Under the pieces are notes generated by a model, which did no database searches, was not told where the DNA came from, and saw only the letters and a program-made list of their open reading frames with translations. The translations under genes were made by a program, and so were the position numbers. Positions 1 to 6,841 of a stretch of 64,000 nucleotides of DNA are shown piece after piece (position 1 is the first letter of the stretch; each line of letters begins with the position of its first letter). The DNA lies in the NCBI RefSeq assembly GCF_937952055.1, contig NZ_CALFYO010000019.1:124001-188000 (forward strand), written 5' to 3'. The DNA comes from an uncultured Piscinibacter sp. (GTDB lineage Bacteria > Pseudomonadota > Gammaproteobacteria > Burkholderiales > Burkholderiaceae_C).

Positions 1-33
1 CGTCCGGCGCCATGTCGCTCGCGCGCCGGGTGG

Positions 34-693
34 TCAGCCGATCGATCCCATCGGCCCCGGGTAGCTCACTTCCTCCAGCTTGCCGGTGTCGACGTCGTAG
101 ATGAAACCGCGCACCGTCACCGCATCCGGTCCGCCGGTCGGGATCCACGGATGGTTCAGGATCGAGGACATGCCGCGGCGGACGTCCCAGGCCAGCCGTT
201 CCATGTTCTTTTCGTCGCGCGGCGCATCGAGGGGCTCGATCTGGCCGCGAAAGGCATGGAAGGCCGAGGGCGTCGAGGCACACCGGCCGCAGTTCACGAA
301 GGCCCGCCCGGTCGCCTGGCCGAGCAGTTTCTCCGCCGCCGGGTCGCCTTCGAGGCCGGCCTTGAGCAGGTCGTCGGTGAAGGCCAGCATGCCGCAGCGC
401 GTGTGGTGGATCAGGACGATCTCGTTGGTGTCGAGAAGATGGTGGGAGATGATGAGGCACCGTATGGCGTCGTCGGTCACCACGCCTCCCGCATTGCGGA
501 TGATGTGCGCCTCCCCGGTCTGCAGCCCGAGCAGGTCTTCCACGTCGAGCCGTGCGTCCATGCACGCCACGACTGCCAGGCGCCTGGCCGGTTGGATGGG
601 CTGTTTGCCGGGGTAGGCAGGCCTGTGAACGGCTTGCCCCTTCGCGTAGTTCTGGTTGTTGGCCAGACACTGTTCGGTGATCGACTTCGCCAT
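34..693 (-). CDS. beta-class carbonic anhydrase
   Basis: The 219-residue protein carries the beta-carbonic anhydrase zinc site: CMDARLD (Cys44, Asp46, Arg48) and HHTRCG (His97, Cys100), the usual C-x-D-x-R and H-x2-C arrangement. The family interconverts CO2 and bicarbonate in the cytoplasm. The segment RNAGG (about 66-70) and the following helix also fit the fold. No signal peptide or membrane segment is seen. The protein is slightly longer than the compact beta-CAs of about 165-200 residues because of extra sequence around 115-160. It is transcribed alone, divergently from the KAP NTPase gene 303 bases away. The family assignment is firm; in vivo activity is inferred from the complete metal site. 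Confidence 0.9.
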   Translation of the reverse strand: MAKSITEQCLANNQNYAKGQAVHRPAYPGKQPIQPARRLAVVACMDARLDVEDLLGLQTGEAHIIRNAGGVVTDDAIRCLIISHHLLDTNEIVLIHHTRCGMLAFTDDLLKAGLEGDPAAEKLLGQATGRAFVNCGRCASTPSAFHAFRGQIEPLDAPRDEKNMERLAWDVRRGMSSILNHPWIPTGGPDAVTVRGFIYDVDTGKLEEVSYPGPMGSIG

Positions 694-996
694 GTCGCTG
701 TCTCCTCATGAGTGGACTCGACGCGTGCTGGAGGTCGCAACCCACCAGGCCGGCCGAGGCGTCGGGTCGACCGGCGCAACGATGCTACGCGCATGTCCGA
801 GGGCCAGCCAGGCATCGTGGCCGGCCGACGGCCCGTGCCGCAGGGATGGTCACCCCCCCGAGGACACGATTGATCATCGGCCGAGGGGTTTCCTGCGTAA
901 GATGAGCGTGGCCAGTGCCCGCGGCCGCTGTCGAGGCCATCGATCGTCGCCGTCGGGCGGGTCCGCGAGCACCTTGCGCGCAGAGGGGGTGACGCC
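694..996. other. divergent intergenic region
   Basis: These 303 bases separate the starts of the carbonic anhydrase and the KAP NTPase gene, so both promoters should lie here. I see no convincing -35/-10 pair, no long inverted repeat and no RNA gene. A purine-rich ribosome binding site (AGAGGGGGTG) ends about 6 bases before the ATG at 997. Short open frames cross the region but none has a recognisable product. Confidence 0.5.
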
Positions 997-3900
997 ATGA
1001 AACCACCTGACCCAGCACCCCCGGCCGACGTCGCCGATCCGCGCGACATCGTCTACGTGCCGCCGTCGATGGACGTGCCCGAGTCGGTGCTGCCGCAGCA
1101 GGAGTGGATCACCGTCCTCGACCAGGGCGAGTCCTCGGCCAGCGTCGGCTTCGCACTGGCCGCCGTGCTCAACTACCTGCGCGCCGAGCGCGGTGTCCGC
1201 GATCCCGTCAGCCCGTTCTTCCTCTACGAGAACGCGCAGCGCCTCGACGAGTGGGCGTCCACGCCGCACGAGGGGACGAGCCTGCGCGGCGCGCTGAAGG
1301 GACTGAGCCGCTACGGCGCCGCGCTCGTTCGCGATGCGCCGACCTCGCAGCGTCCGATGGCCGGGCAGAAGCGCGCGCCGCAGCCCGGGTCTGCGGCGGA
1401 GGGCGCTGCCGCGCTGTCCGCCGAGGCCAGCGAACGCGCGCTGGCGAACCGGCCGGCGTCGTATGAACGGGTCGAGCTCAACATCGAGCACCTGAAGGCG
1501 GCCGTGGCCGACCAGCACGCGGTGCTGGTCGGCGCCATGATCGATGAGCGCTGGATGAAGCCGATCGACGGCGAGATCCCCTATCGGCCCGCCACCAGGG
1601 CGCGCGGTGCGACGGAGACCTCGCAGATCGGGCTGGCGGTGCTCGGCTACACACCGCGTGGCTTCATCGTGCAGAACTCCTGGGGCCCGCAGTGGGGCGG
1701 GGTGGTGGCGGACGGCCGGACCCTGCCCGGCTGCGCGATCTGGACCTACCCCGATGCCGCCGAGAACCTGACGGGCGCCTGGGTCGTCCGCCTGTCGACC
1801 GCGGTGGCGTCCGCCAAGGTGCTCGCCGGCTACGCGACCGACAGTGTCGGCGGACCCGACCTGCTGGAAGTGCGACGCGACGCGCAGGCGTTCAGCCTGG
1901 TGCTTGCCTCGCGCGAGGTGGATCCGCCGCTGGCGATCGGCCTGTTCGGCGACTGGGGGGGCGGCAAGTCGTTCTTCATGGAGTTGATGCAGGAGGAGAT
2001 CGACGGCGCGGTGCGGCGCGCGGCGAGCACGCCGCAGACCTCGCCGTTCCTGACCAATGTCGTCTCGATCCGCTTCAATGCCTGGCACTACCTCGACGCC
2101 GACCTGTGGGCGAGCATCGTCACCGAGATCTTCGACCGCCTGTTCGAGCGCATTGCGCCCAAGGCCGATCTCGCCGAGGGCCTGAGCATCAAGCTTCTCG
2201 AAGCGCAGGGCCTGTACCAGCAGGCACGCTTGCAGCTGAAGGAGGCCGCCGCGGCGCGCGAGCACGCGGACACCGCGCTGAAGAATGCGATCGAGGCGCG
2301 CGAGAAGCAGGAGAAGTCGCTCGCCACCCAGCTCGACGACATCGCCAGTCTGCTCGCCGGCGATCCGGCGGTGAAGGACAGGCTCGACGAACTGGCGCGG
2401 GCGCTCGGGGCCGACACACTCGGGACTTCGTTCGAGGCGTTGTCGGAGAAGGCGAAGGAGCTGAAGACCTTCGGCGGGCGCTCCAGCCTGCTGCTTCAGT
2501 CCACGCTCGGATCGCCCGCCGGCTACCTGCGCCTCGTCGCGCTCGCCGGCGTGCTGCTGCTGCCGGTGGCCCTGGCCTTCGGCATCGAGTGGCTGCAGGC
2601 GACGCGCGGTGCCGAGATCAGCGACGTGCGTTCGCTGGCGATGCAGCTGTCCACGCTGTTCGCCGGCATCACTGCCTGGCTCGGCGTGCAGTTGAAGCAG
2701 GGCCGTGCGTTCATCGCCACGCTGGAGCAGGCGCACCGCAAGCTGGAGGAGCGCCGCGCGGAGCGCCTGCGCACCGGCTCCGCCGAGCAGGCGCGGGCGT
2801 TGCAGGCGGCGCAGGAGCGCGAGGACGCGGCGCGCACCGCGCTGCGCGAGGCCGAGCTGCGCGTGCAGTCCATCGAGCGCGAGCTTGCCGAGCAGAAGCC
2901 GGGCCGGCTGATCTACCGCTTCATCGAGGAGCGCGCGAAGTCCGCCGAGTACCGTTCGCGTCTGGGCATCGTCAGCCTCGTGCGGCGCGACTTCGAGCAG
3001 CTGAGCAACCTGTTCGAGCAGGGCAAGAGGGACAGCGCGATCCGCGAACTGATGCCGGTCGAGCGGATCATCCTCTACATCGACGACCTGGACCGCTGCA
3101 AGCCCGATCGCGTGATCGAGGTGCTGGAAGCGGTGCACCTGCTGCTGGCGTTCCGGCTGTTCATGGTGGTGGTTGCCGTCGACCCGCGCTGGCTGCGGCG
3201 CTGCCTGGAGAAACACTACCCGGACCTGCTGGCGCTGCGTTCGGAGCAGGTGCGCGTGCTCGGCGACGTGCTGCCGTCGCGGCCGGCCACCGCGCAGGAC
3301 TACCTGGAGAAGATCTTCCAGGTGCCGTTCACCTTGCAGCCGCTGGGCCGCGAGGGCTATCGGAAGCTGGTGCGCGGCCTCGCGGCGCCGAAGGTGGCGA
3401 GTGCCACGACGGCGCCGGCGTCGGCCGCGCCGCCTGCGGCGCCGTCACAGCGGCCCGCCGACAACGCCACGCCCGGCGCGGCCGCGCCGCTGCCCGCAGC
3501 CGACGGGCCGGCGCCGACCGCGTCGGCGACGCCTGCGGCACCGGCGCCGCCGACCGAGGCCGAGTCGATCGAGCGGCTGAGCATCAGCGCGTGGGAGCAG
3601 CAGGACATCCAGCGCCTGGCGACGCTGTTCCGCACGCCGCGCACGGTGAAGCGCTTCCTGAACACCTATCGCTTCCTGCGCGCGAGCCTGCCGCCCGCGG
3701 AGCGCACGACGTTCGTGGGTTCGGCCGAAGACCCGGGCGAGTATCGCGTGGTGCTCGTCCTGCTGGCCATCGTCGTGAGCTTCTCGAACATCGCGCCGCT
3801 GTTCCTGCAACGCCTGCTGGACTACGGCGACGGCGGGCGCCATCGCACCTGGCGCGCGTTCATCGCCTCGGTGCAGCCCGGCCGCGACAAGCGTCGCCGT

Positions 3901-4158
3901 GCCCCGAGGGCGGCGACGGCCATGCCCGCCTCGACCCGCGTGACCGCTCGGGAGGGCGGCACGGCCGACGGCCTCCCGCCGAGCTGGGAGGAAGCCGAGT
4001 GGCGTCACCTGTGCGCGGCGCTCGCCGGACTGGGCGGCGACGACCCGGCAGACGGCGGCGCGTTTCCACCGCCTGCGCTCGATGACTACATTCGATGGAT
4101 TCCGCGCGTGGCACGCTACTCGTTCTCGCTGTCTGCCTTGCTGACCCTGCACCGCTAG
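997..4158 (+). CDS. KAP-family P-loop NTPase with degenerate papain-like N-terminal domain
   Basis: This is a 1053-residue multidomain protein. Residues about 35-265 read as a papain (C1) fold: DQG at 42-44 keeps the oxyanion Gln43 and NSWG at 227-230 keeps the catalytic Asn. The nucleophile position is Ser49 (ESSASVGFA where papains have CGSCWAFA), and the catalytic His before the GY at 217-218 is absent. From about 283 a KAP NTPase follows: Walker A GDWGGGKS at 318-325, two hydrophobic segments inserted near 510-533 and 547-566 (typical of KAP proteins) flanked by charged coiled coil, and Walker B IDDLDRC near 695-701. A Pro/Ala-rich linker (about 801-855) precedes a C-terminal helical part. 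KAP NTPases are membrane-associated ATPases; one member, PifA, excludes phage T7. The gene stands alone. The role is unknown; peptide or partner sensing by the dead protease is a guess. Confidence 0.8.
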   Translation: MKPPDPAPPADVADPRDIVYVPPSMDVPESVLPQQEWITVLDQGESSASVGFALAAVLNYLRAERGVRDPVSPFFLYENAQRLDEWASTPHEGTSLRGALKGLSRYGAALVRDAPTSQRPMAGQKRAPQPGSAAEGAAALSAEASERALANRPASYERVELNIEHLKAAVADQHAVLVGAMIDERWMKPIDGEIPYRPATRARGATETSQIGLAVLGYTPRGFIVQNSWGPQWGGVVADGRTLPGCAIWTYPDAAENLTGAWVVRLSTAVASAKVLAGYATDSVGGPDLLEVRRDAQAFSLVLASREVDPPLAIGLFGDWGGGKSFFMELMQEEIDGAVRRAASTPQTSPFLTNVVSIRFNAWHYLDADLWASIVTEIFDRLFERIAPKADLAEGLSIKLLEAQGLYQQARLQLKEAAAAREHADTALKNAIEAREKQEKSLATQLDDIASLLAGDPAVKDRLDELARALGADTLGTSFEALSEKAKELKTFGGRSSLLLQSTLGSPAGYLRLVALAGVLLLPVALAFGIEWLQATRGAEISDVRSLAMQLSTLFAGITAWLGVQLKQGRAFIATLEQAHRKLEERRAERLRTGSAEQARALQAAQEREDAARTALREAELRVQSIERELAEQKPGRLIYRFIEERAKSAEYRSRLGIVSLVRRDFEQLSNLFEQGKRDSAIRELMPVERIILYIDDLDRCKPDRVIEVLEAVHLLLAFRLFMVVVAVDPRWLRRCLEKHYPDLLALRSEQVRVLGDVLPSRPATAQDYLEKIFQVPFTLQPLGREGYRKLVRGLAAPKVASATTAPASAAPPAAPSQRPADNATPGAAAPLPAADGPAPTASATPAAPAPPTEAESIERLSISAWEQQDIQRLATLFRTPRTVKRFLNTYRFLRASLPPAERTTFVGSAEDPGEYRVVLVLLAIVVSFSNIAPLFLQRLLDYGDGGRHRTWRAFIASVQPGRDKRRRAPRAATAMPASTRVTAREGGTADGLPPSWEEAEWRHLCAALAGLGGDDPADGGAFPPPALDDYIRWIPRVARYSFSLSALLTLHR

Positions 4159-4236
4159 AAGGGCGCTGCTGCGCGACCCGCCACCGCGACGCCGAGGGCA
4201 CGCCGCGCAGGGTCGAGGCATCGCCGGGGACTCTTG

Positions 4237-4259
4237 GCTGGACTTGCGCTACGTCCAGC
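4237..4259. terminator. hairpin between convergent genes
   Basis: GCTGGAC and GTCCAGC form a perfect 7-bp stem with a 9-base loop, in the 127-bp gap between the converging KAP NTPase and MFS genes. No U-tract follows on either strand, so termination by this hairpin alone is uncertain. Confidence 0.35.
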
Positions 4260-4285
4260 GCGAGACGGTGCCCGCGGACGGTGAA

Positions 4286-5662
4286 CTAGGGCCGTTCAGC
4301 AGGCCAGGCCCGTCGAGCGAGCAGTGCACCCGTCAGGGCCAGCGAGAAGGCCACGGCCAGCACCATCAGGTAGCCAGGCACGCCCGCGCCACCGGCGCCG
4401 ATGAACAGTGCGCCGGCCACTGCCAGGGCGATGCTGCTGCCCAGCGCGTCGCTCAACTGCAGGGCCGAGGCATTGCGGCCCTGGGCCGCAGGCGCCGACA
4501 GGCTGAGCGTGAGCACCGAGAGCATCGGAAAGCTCAGCCCGATGCCGAAGCCGGCGACGGCCCAGCCCGCCACCATCCAGCGCGCCTGCTGGCCGGCAAT
4601 CATCGGCAGGGCGACACCCGCGATGCCGGCGGCCACCAGCAGGAAGCCGAGCTGCAGTCCGCGGCGTCGGCTGCGCGCGTCGACGAGGCGTGCCTGCAGA
4701 GCGCTGCCACCGCTCCACGTCACCGCGCCGACGCTCAGCGCCAGGCCCGCCTCGGCCAGGCTCCAGCCGGCCTCCCGGTTCAGGTACAGCGGCACGAAGA
4801 CTTCAGCGCTGGTGAAGGCGGCGGCCAGCAGCCCGCGCAGGGCGATCACGCTGGGCAGCCCCGGCGCGCCCGACAGGCTGCCCGGCGGCAGCAGCCGGAG
4901 CGCGGCGGCGACCGCCGCGAGCAGGCCGAGGACGAGCGACACCGCCCGCAGCGCCGGCGTTTCGCCGTGGCCGGCGCCGTGCAGCAGCAGCGCCCCGAGC
5001 GCGCCCAGCGCCGCCCAGCCGATGCGGTCGAGCGGCGCGGCCACCGCGCGCGGGCCGGCATCCGGCACCGGCAGCCGGCCGAACGCCGGCAGCAGCAGGG
5101 CAGTGGCGAGCGGCACGGCCAGGGCGACGACGAGGAACACCGAGCGCCAGCCGAACTGTCCGGCCAGCCAGGCGGCGACGGGCGGGCCCACCAGGCCGGG
5201 CAACACCCAGGCGGCGGCGAGCAGCGCGAACAGGCGCGGGTGCAGCGCCGGCGGCACCAGCTGACCCATGCCGACGTAGAGCGCCACTCCGAGCATGCCG
5301 CCGCCCAGGCCCTGCACGATGCGCCCGGCCACGACGCCGGCCATGTCGACGGCGAAGCCGGCGAGCAGCAGCCCGAGGGTGAACAGGGCGAGGCCCAGCG
5401 CGGTGGCGCGGTGCGCGCCTTGGCGGTCGCAGGTGCGGCCGGCCAGCACCATGCCCAGCACCGACGTGGCGAGCATGCCGCCGAAGGCGAGGGCGTAGAG
5501 GGACAGCCCGTCCAGCGCGCCGGCGATGGCCGGCATCGCCGCGGCCACCGCCATCGCCTCGAAGGCCAGCAGCGACACGAGGGCGATGGCGCCGATGCAC
5601 CCGCCGAGCCTCTCGCGGCTGAACAGCGGCGGGGTCTCGACGGGAAGAGCGGCGGAGGTCAT
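4286..5662 (-). CDS. MFS drug efflux transporter, SoxR-controlled
   Basis: The 458-residue protein is hydrophobic throughout with about 12-14 predicted membrane helices. It has the MFS loop after helix 2 (GRTCDRQGAHRA) and a motif C-like Gly/Pro-rich helix 5 (WVLPGLVGPPVAAWLAG), the mark of drug/H+ antiporters. Its likely role is proton-driven export of a toxic compound through the inner membrane. It is divergent from soxR, and the shared 65-bp gap holds a SoxR box placed inside a 19-bp-spaced promoter pointing at this gene. Redox-cycling compounds such as pigments or quinones are therefore the expected inducers and possible substrates. The exact substrate cannot be read from sequence. Confidence 0.85.
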   Translation of the reverse strand: MTSAALPVETPPLFSRERLGGCIGAIALVSLLAFEAMAVAAAMPAIAGALDGLSLYALAFGGMLATSVLGMVLAGRTCDRQGAHRATALGLALFTLGLLLAGFAVDMAGVVAGRIVQGLGGGMLGVALYVGMGQLVPPALHPRLFALLAAAWVLPGLVGPPVAAWLAGQFGWRSVFLVVALAVPLATALLLPAFGRLPVPDAGPRAVAAPLDRIGWAALGALGALLLHGAGHGETPALRAVSLVLGLLAAVAAALRLLPPGSLSGAPGLPSVIALRGLLAAAFTSAEVFVPLYLNREAGWSLAEAGLALSVGAVTWSGGSALQARLVDARSRRRGLQLGFLLVAAGIAGVALPMIAGQQARWMVAGWAVAGFGIGLSFPMLSVLTLSLSAPAAQGRNASALQLSDALGSSIALAVAGALFIGAGGAGVPGYLMVLAVAFSLALTGALLARRAWPAERP

Positions 5663-5693
5663 GGGCAGAGAACAGGCGTGACGAGCTGCGCGC

Positions 5694-5724
5694 AGAATAG
5701 GACCTCAAGTGAACTTGAGGTCAA
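5694..5724 (-). promoter_or_regulatory. SoxR box within a 19-bp-spacer promoter
   Basis: Positions 5703-5720 read CCTCAAGTGAACTTGAGG, which differs from the Escherichia coli soxS operator by one central base. The dyad extends to 5701-5722. Read on the minus strand, TTGACC (5719-5724) and TATTCT (5694-5699) flank a 19-bp spacer. This over-long spacer is typical of MerR-family-activated promoters and points at the MFS gene. The box ends 7 bp before the soxR ATG, so SoxR probably also limits its own transcription. Confidence 0.93.
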
Positions 5725-5727
5725 GCG

Positions 5728-6180
5728 ATGGCGGACGCGAATGTGATGCTGACGGTGGGCGAACTGGCCACGCGCAGCGGCGTGGCCGTGTCCGCCCTGC
5801 ACTACTACGAGTCGCGCGGGCTCATCCGCGCCGAGCGCAGCGCCGGCAACCAGCGCCGCTACCCGCGTGCGACGCTGCGCCGCGTCGCCTTCGTGAGGGC
5901 CGCGCAACAGCTCGGCATCGGCCTGGCGGAGATCGCCGCGGCGCTGGCGCAGCTGCCGCAGCAGCGCACGCCGACCAAGGCCGACTGGGCGCGCCTGTCC
6001 TCGCGTTGGCGCGAGCGGCTGGATGCGCGCATCGCCGCGCTGCAGGCGCTGCGCGACCGCCTCGACGGCTGCATCGGCTGCGGCTGCCTGTCGCTGCGTG
6101 CCTGTGCGCTGTACAACCCCGACGACGCCTGCGCGCTGCGTGGCGCAGGGGCGCAGCGGCTGCCTGCGGTGGAGGGCTGA
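5728..6180 (+). CDS. soxR: redox-sensing MerR-family activator SoxR
   Basis: This 150-residue protein has a MerR winged helix at about 8-75 (LTVGELATRSGVAVSALHYY), a dimerisation helix, and the SoxR [2Fe-2S] cluster motif CIGCGCLSLRAC with Cys115, Cys118, Cys120 and Cys126. Oxidation of the cluster by redox-active compounds lets SoxR twist its promoter and activate transcription. The gene lies immediately beside its operator. The only adjacent target is the divergent MFS exporter; no soxS is present, which is the usual arrangement outside the enterics. The start at 5728 gives the standard N-terminus. Confidence 0.95.
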   Translation: MADANVMLTVGELATRSGVAVSALHYYESRGLIRAERSAGNQRRYPRATLRRVAFVRAAQQLGIGLAEIAAALAQLPQQRTPTKADWARLSSRWRERLDARIAALQALRDRLDGCIGCGCLSLRACALYNPDDACALRGAGAQRLPAVEG

Positions 6181-6239
6181 TCGGCCGGACGCGCCGGGGG
6201 AGTCCCCCGACGTCGAGGGGTCTGGAGGCGCTCGTGCTT

Positions 6240-6261
6240 GATAATAGTAATGATTCGCATT
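6240..6261. promoter_or_regulatory. candidate Fur box upstream of bfd
   Basis: GATAATAGTAATGATTCGC matches 14 of the 19 positions of the classic Fur consensus GATAATGATAATCATTATC. The overlapping AATGATTCGCATT forms an AATG...CATT dyad. It lies 12 bases before the bfd start in an otherwise GC-rich stretch, as expected for an iron-repressed promoter. Confidence 0.7.
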
Positions 6262-6272
6262 AAAGTTGCGCC

Positions 6273-6497
6273 ATGATCGTCTGTGTCTGCCACCGTGTCA
6301 GCGACCGCGACATCGCCCGCGAGGCGCGCTCCGGCTGCGCCGACTTCGAGTCGCTGCAGGACGAGCTGCGCATCGGCACCGCCTGCGGCGCCTGCCTCGA
6401 GCAGGCGCAGGAGGCGTTCGCGGCGCACGCGGGCGACTGTCCGAGCTGCCCCGGTGCGCGGCGCTGCGGCAGCGTGCCGCTCGCGGCCGCCGCCTGA
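6273..6497 (+). CDS. bfd: bacterioferritin-associated ferredoxin (Bfd-like, [2Fe-2S])
   Basis: This is a 74-residue protein of the BFD-like [2Fe-2S] family. CVC at 4-6 and CGAC at about 38-41 supply four cysteines in the C-x-C...C-x2-C pattern. Bfd reduces ferric iron in bacterioferritin so that iron can be mobilised when supply is low. The upstream Fur box fits iron-starvation induction. No bacterioferritin gene lies in this window. Additional cysteines near the C-terminus (CPSCPGARRC) are outside the usual motif and may simply be a lineage extension. Confidence 0.85.
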   Translation: MIVCVCHRVSDRDIAREARSGCADFESLQDELRIGTACGACLEQAQEAFAAHAGDCPSCPGARRCGSVPLAAAA

Positions 6498-6525
6498 CCC
6501 CCTGCGCCGCACCGGCGCCGCCGGC

Positions 6526-6804
6526 TCAGCGCTGCTTCGACGGCTCCAGCACGAACACCATGCCGAACGCACCGATCGAGACGGTGCGCTCGTTGACGGT
6601 GGTGTAGGAGGCCACGCCCAGCGCGTGGTAAGAGGAGGTGAAGGCGGTCAGTGCGCCGATGCCCAGCGCGCCGGCCAGCGGGCTGCGCTCGGCGATCGCG
6701 GTGGCGATCTTCTCGCGGTGCTGTTCGGGCGAGGGGTTGAGCAGGAAGGCCGCGGCGGTGACGGCGGCAGCGACGACGGCGGAGAGGAGTGCAGTGTTGG
6801 CCAT
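6526..6804 (-). CDS. small membrane protein of unknown function
   Basis: I do not recognise this 92-residue protein with confidence. It starts with a hydrophobic helix (about 4-22), then a charged segment with HREKIATAIAERSPLAG, then a second weakly hydrophobic stretch and TTVNERTVSIGAFGMVFV. It could be one of the small conserved DUF4359-like inner-membrane or periplasmic proteins, but that is a tentative impression. It sits 37 bases downstream of the P-type ATPase gene on the same strand and could be cotranscribed with it. Confidence 0.6.
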   Translation of the reverse strand: MANTALLSAVVAAAVTAAAFLLNPSPEQHREKIATAIAERSPLAGALGIGALTAFTSSYHALGVASYTTVNERTVSIGAFGMVFVLEPSKQR

Positions 6805-6841
6805 GCGCGAGTGTCGCGCGAAACCGCGGGCCGCAGCCGTT

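Noticed and set aside
874..3216. 780-codon minus-strand open frame
   Set aside because: Antisense to the KAP NTPase gene; the product is Leu/Arg/Gln-rich with no recognisable motif.
4244..5746. 500-codon plus-strand open frame
   Set aside because: Antisense to the MFS transporter and crosses the SoxR box; the product is Gln/His/Arg-rich.
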